From the NCBI GenBank assembly GCA_019359245.1, contig JAHHHR010000029.1:1-64000 (forward strand): a stretch of DNA of 64,000 nucleotides, written 5' to 3'. A model generated the notes under the pieces. That model searched no databases. It was given only the letters and a program-made list of their open reading frames with translations, and had not been told where the DNA came from. Positions 43,805 to 51,390 of the stretch are shown one piece after another (position 1 is the first letter of the stretch; the number at the start of each line of letters is the position of its first letter). The DNA is from Nostoc desertorum CM1-VF14 (lineage in GTDB: Bacteria > Cyanobacteriota > Cyanobacteriia > Cyanobacteriales > Nostocaceae). The translations under genes and the position numbers were made by a program.

Positions 43805-44518
43805 TTAAACTTGGCTTGTGCGTAGAAGTTCAGCATACGCTGTCGCTGTATCTTTCATATATTGGTACTCTTCTCTAATTCTTTTATACTTATTCTCAAT
43901 AGCAAAGCCATCATTTGGAAGCAAATCCGGGTCATATTGTGCAACTTGTCTGCCAATCAAAAGTTCTCTAATAAAGCCAATATAGACTTGTTGTAATTCT
44001 TCAGCTTTATCGAGTAAGTTCTCAATTTGAAATAATGCTTTTTTGTAAATTCCCTGTTGACTAGCATAAAATTCTGACGTAAGTACTAAATCAAGTAAAT
44101 TATTAATTTTGTGCCACTGCTTTCTTAAATTTAAAATTTCTGGTTCGACAAATTGAATATGCTCTTTAATTAGAAAAGCTAGTTGTCGAGCTACTTTGAG
44201 ATTTGCTTTTTTATCGGGATCAATTTTATCTAAATCTGGAATACGTATAGATTGAAGATTATGCCAGGAATAAATGTACTCAATGCCTTCGGGTGTGAGC
44301 TTTGGGAAAATGACCTGGATTTTTCGATTCTCCTTAACCTTAAAAAAGATACCAAAGTTACCTAAAGGTAAATTCGGGTAACGAATATCTGCTCCATCAA
44401 CTTCCAGGACTAAATTACTTTTGATGCGCTTTATCTTTTGATTGGAATAGAAAACAAACCAATATCCGGCAAGGATTATTAAAAAAATTATAGTGATGCT
44501 TGTGATCATTAGAGCCAA
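43805..44518 (-). CDS. Membrane-anchored hypothetical protein (237 aa)
   Basis: One N-terminal membrane helix (SITIIFLIILAGYWFVFYSN) precedes a basic stretch and a soluble domain with beta-rich then long helical sequence (ILNLRKQWHKINNLLDLVL, ENLLDKAEELQQVYIGF). I do not recognise the family. It stands alone between repeats. Confidence 0.6.
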   Translation of the reverse strand: MALMITSITIIFLIILAGYWFVFYSNQKIKRIKSNLVLEVDGADIRYPNLPLGNFGIFFKVKENRKIQVIFPKLTPEGIEYIYSWHNLQSIRIPDLDKIDPDKKANLKVARQLAFLIKEHIQFVEPEILNLRKQWHKINNLLDLVLTSEFYASQQGIYKKALFQIENLLDKAEELQQVYIGFIRELLIGRQVAQYDPDLLPNDGFAIENKYKRIREEYQYMKDTATAYAELLRTSQV

Positions 44519-44745
44519 TTTTGTGATTTATAAAATTATTGTTGAGACATTAGTTACCTCAAGTATCTCAAATTTGACATGATGATGCCTTGGGCTGGGA
44601 TCAGTTCAGTAGTATATAAATACTATCAAATAAGGATTATCAGCAGGCGTAATATCCACGCTTACGTTTTGCATTAAGGGTGATTGTATTTGCTACGGGC
44701 ATAATATTTAACTCACTCCTGGCACCTATTACTGAAGCTTTCATC

Positions 44746-44931
44746 TGACTTTTCCCGTTAAGTCATGAAACAACGAAGCAGCAAGAGTTTCAGACTAGAT
44801 TTTATTCTCAATAACTTAAGATTACTGACAATAAATTACGAGAGAATAGGACTTTGGGCTGAGGGAAAAGTCAAGCGTAGGCGCAGCCCGTCGTAGACAT
44901 CGCTCAATCAAAGAGATAACGGGAAAAGTCA
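44746..44931. mobile_element. MITE-like element of a second family (186 bp)
   Basis: Terminal inverted repeats TGACTTTTCCCGTTA (44746-44760) and TAACGGGAAAAGTCA (44917-44931) are perfect over 15 bases. The sequence AAGCTTTCATCTG occurs on both sides (44735-44747 and 44933-44945), consistent with an 11-13 bp target duplication. It encodes no protein and contains a Nostoc-type GTAGGCGCAGCCC repeat. It lies in the gap 44519-45110. Confidence 0.65.
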
Positions 44932-45005
44932 AAAGCTTTCATCTGTTGTATAGAAAACGCTGGCAAAAATTTTAAGCTGACATTTAATAAACTGCATATC
45001 AAGCA

Positions 45006-45033
45006 AAGCCCTGGAATTTTACCAGGGCTTTTA
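45006..45033. terminator. Hairpin after the ParM/ParR-like operon
   Basis: Arms AAGCCCTGG (45006-45014) and CCAGGGCTT (45022-45030) lie ~80 bases past the stop of the minus-strand parR-like gene, with short T/A-rich flanks on both sides. It could terminate in either direction. Confidence 0.55.
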
Positions 45034-45110
45034 AATTAAAAGAGCTAAATGAGTCTAAAAAAGCTAGTGTATCGTTTAATTGACTTTTTCTTGAGTATGA
45101 CCTCTGACGG

Positions 45111-45401
45111 TTACAAATCAAAATCAAGGCTGAATGTTTCCCCTGAAGAATCTTCTTCTTTCTCCTGTGCAAATGGAGTTGGAGTCCAAGAGGTGAGTTG
45201 GTTTGACTCAGTATTAATCGGAGTGTTTGCTATATGTTGTGCAGGTAATCCAGCCTTGATGAAAACAAAATAGCAATCAACTATAAAGTAAATCGTGTCC
45301 AGGTAACTTTTATCTAGTTTTTGCGATTCTGCAAATATGCGCTCTCGGTAATTATCTTTGAGGCGAACTTTTTCCGGTGCTAAGTCTTTTTTATCTACCA
45401 T
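45111..45401 (-). CDS. ParR-like adaptor of the ParM system
   Basis: This 96-residue protein is encoded 10 bases after the ParM gene. The basic, helical N-terminal part (VRLKDNYRERIFAESQKLDK) could bind DNA. The C-terminus is acidic with hydrophobics (EEDSSGETFSLDFDL), like the ParM-binding tail of ParR. No clear RHH motif is visible, so the role rests on size, tail and position. Confidence 0.6.
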   Translation of the reverse strand: MVDKKDLAPEKVRLKDNYRERIFAESQKLDKSYLDTIYFIVDCYFVFIKAGLPAQHIANTPINTESNQLTSWTPTPFAQEKEEDSSGETFSLDFDL

Positions 45402-45411
45402 TGTTATAACT

Positions 45412-46371
45412 TTACTTAATAGATGTAGATGCTGGATTCTTGCTGCTAATGGTTTTTGCCATTTCTAAAAGCCCAGAGACATTGGCTTCTACCGGATTGT
45501 CCAGGATTTTGAAGCCGTTTTTCTCCAACAGCTTCTTAAATCCTGGTAAGAGGCAACCTCCACCAATCGCCCAGATTTCATCCCCTTGGTGCTTGGCATC
45601 CAATGTGAGATTCACCACTTTCTTCAAGTATTTTTCATACCAATCTTTTAAAGAAGTAGTGTATACATCTTTGATATCGATGTCACGGCTGTACCTGGTA
45701 TGCCCCATTTCCAAACAAAATCGAATTTTGGATGGATCTCCGATTTTTCCGCCATTTAAATGTTTCATTTTTTGGGAGATATCATCGATGAGAACTTCTA
45801 CACCTATGGGGTAGGCAGTGTGAACTTCTCGTTTCCCTTGGTTATAACGAGAATACAAGGTAGTACCATTGCCAAAGTCTAAAATGGTTAATTTTTTGGG
45901 TAGTGGATGTCCAAACAATGCACCCATCCCCTCTAGTACAACTTTAAGCACTTCTACTTTCACATCTGATTGTTTGCCAGCAAGTATTGGCTGATATTCT
46001 CCATTGAGTACTTTTTGTAATTCTTCAGCCAGACCGACATCATGTAAGCTGACGACTAATTTTAAGTGCCAAGCCTTACGGTGTGGTAGATGTGCCAATG
46101 CACCCAATAAAGTCAATAATGCGTTGTTGACTTTATTTTCATTATTGTCTGTGTTGCGGTCAAAATAATTTCCTGTACGGTAAGCTGACTCTCCAACTGT
46201 GTAAGCACTGCCGTTAAAAACTACACGTCCGGGAACATCTTCCATCTCGGCATTGGTTATATAGCTGGGGACGCGAACAACTTCAAAGCCATCGACTAAA
46301 AGTTTAAGGCTTCCGTAACCGTTATCGAAACCCGCAGGAAAAATTTTTTGTAAGGTGTGAATGTTTGACAT
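45412..46371 (-). CDS. parM: ParM-type actin-like ATPase
   Basis: This 319-residue protein (325 from an upstream GTG at 46389) has a phosphate-1 loop FDNGYGSLKLL (D16), phosphate-2 TILDFGNGTTLYSRY with the expected aspartate, and an adenosine motif IWAIGGGCLLPGF. It is expected to form dynamic filaments that push plasmid copies apart, with the downstream adaptor and the repeats at 46541-46634 as centromere. Unlike the actin-like protein at 32884, all key loops look canonical. Confidence 0.85.
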   Translation of the reverse strand: MSNIHTLQKIFPAGFDNGYGSLKLLVDGFEVVRVPSYITNAEMEDVPGRVVFNGSAYTVGESAYRTGNYFDRNTDNNENKVNNALLTLLGALAHLPHRKAWHLKLVVSLHDVGLAEELQKVLNGEYQPILAGKQSDVKVEVLKVVLEGMGALFGHPLPKKLTILDFGNGTTLYSRYNQGKREVHTAYPIGVEVLIDDISQKMKHLNGGKIGDPSKIRFCLEMGHTRYSRDIDIKDVYTTSLKDWYEKYLKKVVNLTLDAKHQGDEIWAIGGGCLLPGFKKLLEKNGFKILDNPVEANVSGLLEMAKTISSKNPASTSIK

Positions 46372-46540
46372 AGGCTCCAAGTAATACACTTTAATTTGTG
46401 AAAATTATCTGTTCAGAGGATTTGGAGAAGCAGAGGTAGAGAAGAATAAAATAACTCCCCCTTTTTCTCCAGCCTCAAGAGCTTATCATATCCCCTTGGG
46501 GGCTAAGTGGGGTACAAAATTTCAGACAGTCAAATATAAC

Positions 46541-46634
46541 CTATATAGCCCCTACACAGGTGCTATATAGGGGTCAAAATGTCACAAAAGTACTGAACTA
46601 TTATTGGGGTATATATAGCCCCCATATAGCCCCC
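46541..46634. promoter_or_regulatory. TATAGCCCC repeats, candidate centromere/operator of parM
   Basis: Upstream of parM, TATATAGCCCCT (46542-46553), its inverse CTATATAGGGG (46563-46573), TATATAGCCCCC (46612-46623) and ATATAGCCCCC (46624-46634) occur within 95 bases. Clustered repeats upstream of parM are the usual position of the ParR-binding centromere. They lie in the gap 46390-46787. Confidence 0.6.
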
Positions 46635-46787
46635 ACATAGAATTTTTGAAATCTTTTTTATCAACGCAGCAAAAATTAATTTAGATCATCGTTGACTTTT
46701 TGATTTATACTTTACTGTCAATTTTTTGTTGAAAAGCAATTCAGTTTTGATCTTTAACTTCTTGCTGACTAAGTAACGAGTGCGTTA

Positions 46788-47303
46788 TTACTTGCTTACA
46801 GGTTCAGCTTTCTCAACTGAATTATCATTCACACCCAAAGTTAATTCCAAAGGAATTTTTTGGGGGTAAGCTTTTACTACTTGCCGATAAACATCATAAT
46901 TAGTAGGTAGGGTCTGCTGAGAATTACCCACTCCATAGGTCAGTTTGTACTTTACATCTTTGATTAATTCAGGTTTGCCTGCCTCTTCTTGAGGTCTTTT
47001 ACGTTGTTCAACTTCATCAACACTTGGTCGCGGCGGTAAAGTAGGCCACCATAACCCTCGGTCATCTGGCCCAACTACTGCTCCTGGCGGTTTCAATCCA
47101 TTCCTATTCAACATTGAAGTATTCGCAAAAGTTTCAATGCGTGGCTGTGGTTGACTAGTTAGATCATTGGCATATTTAACTTGCCAGGTGTAACTGGTGA
47201 GTGCTGTAGCTTCATACTGTTCAGCAGTAATAGTGCTGCAACTAGTTAGTGTCAATGCCGTTAGTGCAGTTATTATTGAGGGTAAAAATCTCAGCTTTTG
47301 CAT
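46788..47303 (-). CDS. Putative lipoprotein
   Basis: From ATG 47303 the product begins MQKLRFLPSIITALTALTL and continues TSCSTIT, a signal peptide with lipobox LTSC. The frame is open to a TTG at 47354 that abuts the upstream stop. The ~155-residue mature protein is rich in P/W (GLWWPTLPPRPSVDEVEQR) with a C-terminal YKLTYGVGNSQQTLP. It could be an outer-membrane or periplasm-facing lipoprotein, possibly a VirB7-like T4SS partner, but only the lipobox and size support that. Confidence 0.65.
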   Translation of the reverse strand: MQKLRFLPSIITALTALTLTSCSTITAEQYEATALTSYTWQVKYANDLTSQPQPRIETFANTSMLNRNGLKPPGAVVGPDDRGLWWPTLPPRPSVDEVEQRKRPQEEAGKPELIKDVKYKLTYGVGNSQQTLPTNYDVYRQVVKAYPQKIPLELTLGVNDNSVEKAEPVSK

Positions 47304-47354
47304 TATCAATCGTAAATATCTCTTACTAATCACTTTTGAAGAGGGAGTGTGCAA

Positions 47355-48041
47355 TCATTGCTGCCAAGGAGAAGGAATCGCTGTTGTCGAAAGCACTTCC
47401 CTTGCTTGCAGCCTAATCGCTGTTTGCTCACAGTTAGGGCATTTTACTTTTGTGAAAATTACTGAAGGTCGTCCTTTGTACTCGCCCATTACGGGTTCTC
47501 CGGTGTACTCGCTGATTATCCCCTGCTGGCAATGATAGCACTCGAATATCACACGCCCTACCTCCGAGTTGCAATCTAGGAATTGCATATGCTGACAGGG
47601 TTCTGGCGGTAATTCTGGTTCTTCGGAGCGGTCTTGGAAGGGTATATGAGGTTTGGCTGCTGGTGGTAAATCTATTTTTTTCTTGTTGCGCTTGCCAGTC
47701 ACCTGCGGCTCAACTTTTGGCGGCTTTAGTGGTTTTTCCTCGACAGGGGCATGGTCAGGCTGTTGGCCAGTTGTGAGTTCTTTCGGTAACTTGTCATCAG
47801 CCGGAGTAGGGCTAGATAGCTCTTGTTTCTCTGTTGGTTTAGATGCACTCTCGGTTAACTGAGCTACTGTTTTTGAGGCTGCATAAATAGCAGGTGTTTC
47901 CGCAACATCTTGGTATGTTTCTACTTGAGCATCACTGTTGGTCAATTCCTGCACCTCTGGTTGTTTAGCCGCAGGGATGTGCTTAATCAGTTTTGGTTGT
48001 TGTGGCTTGGGTGGCCGCTTAGTAGATTCCATAAAAAGCAT
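47355..48041 (-). CDS. Proline-rich protein with zinc-ribbon-like cysteines
   Basis: The ~228-residue protein has a P/K/E/T-rich disordered N-terminal half and a C-terminal cysteine cluster (CQHMQFLDC, FECYHCQQG, KVKCPNCEQT) that suggests a zinc-ribbon DNA- or protein-binding module. ATG 48032 (MESTKRPPK) is an alternative start. Its stop abuts the lipoprotein frame, so the two are in one operon, divergent from parA. Confidence 0.65.
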   Translation of the reverse strand: MLFMESTKRPPKPQQPKLIKHIPAAKQPEVQELTNSDAQVETYQDVAETPAIYAASKTVAQLTESASKPTEKQELSSPTPADDKLPKELTTGQQPDHAPVEEKPLKPPKVEPQVTGKRNKKKIDLPPAAKPHIPFQDRSEEPELPPEPCQHMQFLDCNSEVGRVIFECYHCQQGIISEYTGEPVMGEYKGRPSVIFTKVKCPNCEQTAIRLQAREVLSTTAIPSPWQQ

Positions 48042-48120
48042 TAGTCGGTAAAAATCTTATATTACCAAGACTTCAAGAAAAGCACTGTCAACTATCGCCA
48101 AATGACAGTTGCAGTTCCTA

Positions 48121-48155
48121 AAACTAGTTTAATGTGGTATAACATTATTCCACAT
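48121..48155. promoter_or_regulatory. Palindromes upstream of parA, candidate ParA/ParB site
   Basis: AAACTAGTTT (48121-48130) is a perfect palindrome. ATGTGGTATA (48132-48141) and TATTCCACAT (48146-48155) are inverted arms with one mismatch around ACAT. The sites lie 37-71 bases before the preferred parA ATG and overlap an in-frame upstream extension, which supports the shorter ParA. Confidence 0.5.
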
Positions 48156-48191
48156 GCTAAACTCACCATTATCATTTTTTGTATAAAGCCC

Positions 48192-48986
48192 ATGCAAGTT
48201 CGATTAGCACTGCTCTCGAACGCAGGTGGCAGCGGCAAAACAACTCTCGCAGTTCACCTTGCCTATCTCTTAGCAAATGAGGGATTCCGTGTTGCCTTAA
48301 TTGATTTAGATCCTCAAGGTTCTGTTAGTTTATTTTGCGGATTGCCACGTCCTAAAGGTAGCCAAACAATTGCAGCAGTACTTCAGGAAGATTTCCAAGG
48401 AAATTGGCCTCTAATTCCACTGTGGCAAGAGCATTTACAAAATGTAGAAGCGTGTCAGGGAGAAATGGGGCTAGTTAAAACGATTAACGAATTAGTCCTA
48501 CACGAGCGAGGAGCCTACCTTTTAGGAGATCGCATAGCTGATTACCCTTTACCTCATGATTTGGTAATTTTTGATTGTCCTGCTACTTTAGGTCCATTAC
48601 CTCTAATCGCTCTTTCGGCTTGTACACATTTACTCATTCCAGTCCAGGTAGAGCCGAAATCTGCGGATGGCTCTAGCAAGTTGTTGGAATGGTTATATCA
48701 CACAAACCATCGTCTTCGGCTCAAGCCAGAACCCCAAATTATAGGCTTTGTTCCTAACCAGTATGATCAGCGTCTTGCTATCCATCGCAATATTCTAGCC
48801 CAATTACTTCCACAGCTAGAAAAGTTGAAAATTCATGGTTTTGCTCCTATTCGTTTTTCATCAGAGTTCAAGAATGCAAGTGGTCTTGGAGTCCCGTTAC
48901 ATCTATATCGTCCAAATCATCCAGCCTGTGCTGATTTCTCTCTTATTGTAAGTAAATTAGTTGAGTTACTCAAAAAGAAGGATTAA
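48192..48986 (+). CDS. parA: ParA-type partition ATPase
   Basis: From ATG 48192 the protein (264 residues) opens with the deviant Walker A SNAGGSGKTTLAVHLA at residues ~9-24, where the usual first lysine is replaced, followed by LIDLDPQGS and VIFDCPAT. The lack of an N-terminal helix-turn-helix places it with short ParA/Soj-like proteins. The upstream in-frame codons from 48102 overlap operator-like palindromes and are probably not translated. It overlaps ParB by one base. Confidence 0.9.
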   Translation: MQVRLALLSNAGGSGKTTLAVHLAYLLANEGFRVALIDLDPQGSVSLFCGLPRPKGSQTIAAVLQEDFQGNWPLIPLWQEHLQNVEACQGEMGLVKTINELVLHERGAYLLGDRIADYPLPHDLVIFDCPATLGPLPLIALSACTHLLIPVQVEPKSADGSSKLLEWLYHTNHRLRLKPEPQIIGFVPNQYDQRLAIHRNILAQLLPQLEKLKIHGFAPIRFSSEFKNASGLGVPLHLYRPNHPACADFSLIVSKLVELLKKKD

Positions 48987-50128
48987 TGGTTAAGAAAGTT
49001 GGAGTTGATTTATCTAATCTGTTTTCTGGTGCTGAATATTCTCAAGAAGTTCATGAACTAAAAGAAACCATTGACAAATTAAAGTTGGAAATTATTCAAC
49101 TACGGTCAACAGATAACCAAGAACTAGAGATAAAGATTCACGAATTACGTGAACACCTAGTGCCATCCGGGGTTCTAACGGTAGCGATAGAACAAATTGA
49201 TCGTAATCCAGAACAACCCCGACGAACCTTTACTCAAGAGAGTATTACTGCGATTGCTCTGTCTTTGGAATCAAATGGACAGCAAGAACCTATTATTCTT
49301 ATTGCCCAGCAAGATGGACGCTACCTACTATTTGACGGAGAGCGTCGTTGGCGTGGTGCTAAACAATTAAATTGGGCCACCTTAGAAGCTGTAATTATTC
49401 CTCAGCCAGAAGCTCTACATCGACGTGTATTATTGGCAAGTTTACATCGAGAAAATCTAAATCCTTTAGACACAGCAGAAGCATTAGTTAAGGAAATTGC
49501 TGTTCAAACTGATCTTAAAATCGAAGACATTCCTCGTATATTAAGGGCTGGAGTGCGCCGACTAGAGCGACAAGGGACTCTGGTTAAAATAAGTGAGCTT
49601 GTTCTAGCAAGCCCAGAACAACAACAGCAGCAAATATTGTTACTAGGACTGGGAGAAGCAGAACAAATAGTTTTTTGTATTTTACTGTCTCTGCTATTGA
49701 ATCCAGCTTCTGTTAATACTAATATTTTTCCGATGTTAGCATTGCCAGATGATTTGAAGCAGGCTATCCGAGAACAGGGGCTAGGTGGGATACACGCTTT
49801 GTCTTTGGCGCGATTATCTGCAAAAACTTTGGGTGTATCAGAAGCGGTAGCGCGAAAGCTGCGAACTCGAATATTAAAGCAGATTCTACAAGAAAAGTTA
49901 TCAGTTGCTCAATCGCGTCAAATTGTATCAGCCGAGATTACCCACCATACCCAACAATTTGACTCTAGTTCTAAAAGGAAGCAAGTAGATACAATTATCC
50001 GTCAAGTACAGGAAATTCCCTTGGTTCATATAAAACGTTCACAATTAGTACAAATGCGCGAAGCGTTACAAAAGAAGCTAACAGAAATTGAGTCAGCTTT
50101 AAAACAAGAAGATAGTACTGAAAGCTAA
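48986..50128 (+). CDS. parB: ParB-type partition protein
   Basis: This 380-residue protein has a coiled-coil-like N-terminus (~18-56), the ParB/Srx CTPase-type segment with NPEQPRR and FDGERRWRG (GERRWR at 118-123), a helical DNA-binding middle (~150-290) and a helical C-terminus for dimerisation. It starts in the parA stop (TAATG). With ParA it forms a type I partition system; the palindromes upstream of parA are candidate sites. Confidence 0.88.
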   Translation: MVKKVGVDLSNLFSGAEYSQEVHELKETIDKLKLEIIQLRSTDNQELEIKIHELREHLVPSGVLTVAIEQIDRNPEQPRRTFTQESITAIALSLESNGQQEPIILIAQQDGRYLLFDGERRWRGAKQLNWATLEAVIIPQPEALHRRVLLASLHRENLNPLDTAEALVKEIAVQTDLKIEDIPRILRAGVRRLERQGTLVKISELVLASPEQQQQQILLLGLGEAEQIVFCILLSLLLNPASVNTNIFPMLALPDDLKQAIREQGLGGIHALSLARLSAKTLGVSEAVARKLRTRILKQILQEKLSVAQSRQIVSAEITHHTQQFDSSSKRKQVDTIIRQVQEIPLVHIKRSQLVQMREALQKKLTEIESALKQEDSTES

Positions 50129-50260
50129 GTTTTTAATAGGACTCCCTGATTATGTAAAGAATATTGTTTGTGTTTTGATTTACCAGTTCCACGCACGGCA
50201 GCAGTATTTTTCAATGCCGTCAGAGGTTTCCGAAGAATTTGATTTGTAATCAAGGTGGAG

Positions 50261-50515
50261 TTATAAGGCATCTATTAGCTTTTGAGCTTGTGCATTTCCT
50301 TTTGTGTCGAAGTAGCGCCAGATTATTCTGGCATCCTTTACTTGTATAGTTTCAGCACGAGTTTCCACGCCATTGACAGTATATTCCGCAAAAAGGGTAA
50401 CATGATTTAGTCCTTCCCTTACAAGCCTTTGATAGACTTTAGGTGCTTTAAAAGATAACGTGATCAGCCAGTTACGATTGATAGCAATTGTTGAAAGGAT
50501 TTGATTTTGAGACAT
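50261..50515 (-). CDS. Small hypothetical protein (84 aa)
   Basis: From ATG 50515 (GGAAGAG upstream) it reads MSQNQILSTIAINRNWLITL onward to KLIDAL, a mixed alpha/beta soluble protein. Upstream in-frame codons to 50677 overlap the neighbouring gene and are probably not used. I know no function. Confidence 0.5.
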   Translation of the reverse strand: MSQNQILSTIAINRNWLITLSFKAPKVYQRLVREGLNHVTLFAEYTVNGVETRAETIQVKDARIIWRYFDTKGNAQAQKLIDAL

Positions 50516-50615
50516 TCGGTACTCTTCCGTTTGCTCTATTCTGATAGGCATCAAATCGATAGTTGCCGATGTACAACTCAACAGTTTGTGCGGGTGTGAA
50601 GTCTTTCTTAGCCAT
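50472..50615 (-). CDS. Very small hypothetical protein (47 aa)
   Basis: It starts MAKKDFTPAQTVELYIGNYR, with GGAG 11 bases upstream, and overlaps the start of the 84-residue gene by 44 bases. Overlap and shared strand suggest a two-gene unit. No family is recognised. Confidence 0.4.
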   Translation of the reverse strand: MAKKDFTPAQTVELYIGNYRFDAYQNRANGRVPNVSKSNPFNNCYQS

Positions 50616-51047
50616 GATTGCTTTCTCCACAAGAATTTCATCAATCTCTCGCGAAGCGTTTGCATGGCAGATTGCACTTTCCTTGGTGTTATGGCTGGAG
50701 TTCAGCTTCAACTCAAGTTGTGCTAAAGTCTCATGGCTACAGCGTTAACATATAACTTTTACCTCTACAGAAAATCAGCCCTTCTCTTCTCTACGCGGAG
50801 CGTAGCTTGCTTCCCCGTAGGGGTACGGGTCTACGTTCCTTAAACGCAACTTGCTTTAAATCGGAAAACCCGACGCCAGTACTCTTTAGTCATTGATATA
50901 GCAATCCGATTTGATTACTCAATCACTTGTAGAGAGAGGGAATAGGGAACGGGAAACAGGGAATAGGGAAGAAGAAATAGAAGTATAATGAGTTTTTTTC
51001 AAAAATCAAATAGGAGTCCTATAGTAGGTTAACTATTTTCTTATTAG

Positions 51048-51297
51048 CAATACCTTTGCCAAAATAAGAGCCTAGATAAATTTTGGCAAAAACGGCAAAA
51101 CTAAGCATATATAAGCGGTTTGATAAAAATGTGGTTTGTCATCTGAAACCCTTATCCTGCCGTCAATACGTTAAAAAAACCTTGTGGGAAACCTTAAAGG
51201 AATTTTTAGGACTGATTGTTTTTGCCAACCCTCAAAGAAATGGGAGTTAATGGTTAAATTATCATCATCTCACCCTCGTAAATTGGCGAAGGTATTG
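51048..51297 (-). mobile_element. MITE-like element, copy 2 (250 bp), with target duplication
   Basis: It is the inverted relative of 41651-41894 and has the same ends (CAATACC ... GGTATTG). TATTAG flanks it directly on both sides (51042-51047 and 51298-51303), a clear target duplication. It lies in the gap 50616-51390, which also has a CCCCGTAGGGGTAC-type repeat at ~50810 (also at ~6763). Confidence 0.8.
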
Positions 51298-51390
51298 TAT
51301 TAGCAAAAGTATTATTTAAACCAGAGATATAAATCCCTTAATAATGCCGTGATATTCGTACTGAAATTTGCAGCTTTTATGGAGATTTCA

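Noticed and set aside
45049..45273. 74-codon plus-strand ORF
   Set aside because: It is antisense to the ParR-like gene, which has operon context and an acidic tail.
48102..48191. 30-residue N-terminal extension of ParA
   Set aside because: It overlaps operator-like palindromes, and the Walker A motif sits at the right distance from ATG 48192.
50516..50677. 54-residue extension of the 84-residue protein
   Set aside because: It overlaps the 47-residue ORF, and a better start with GGAAGAG exists at 50515.
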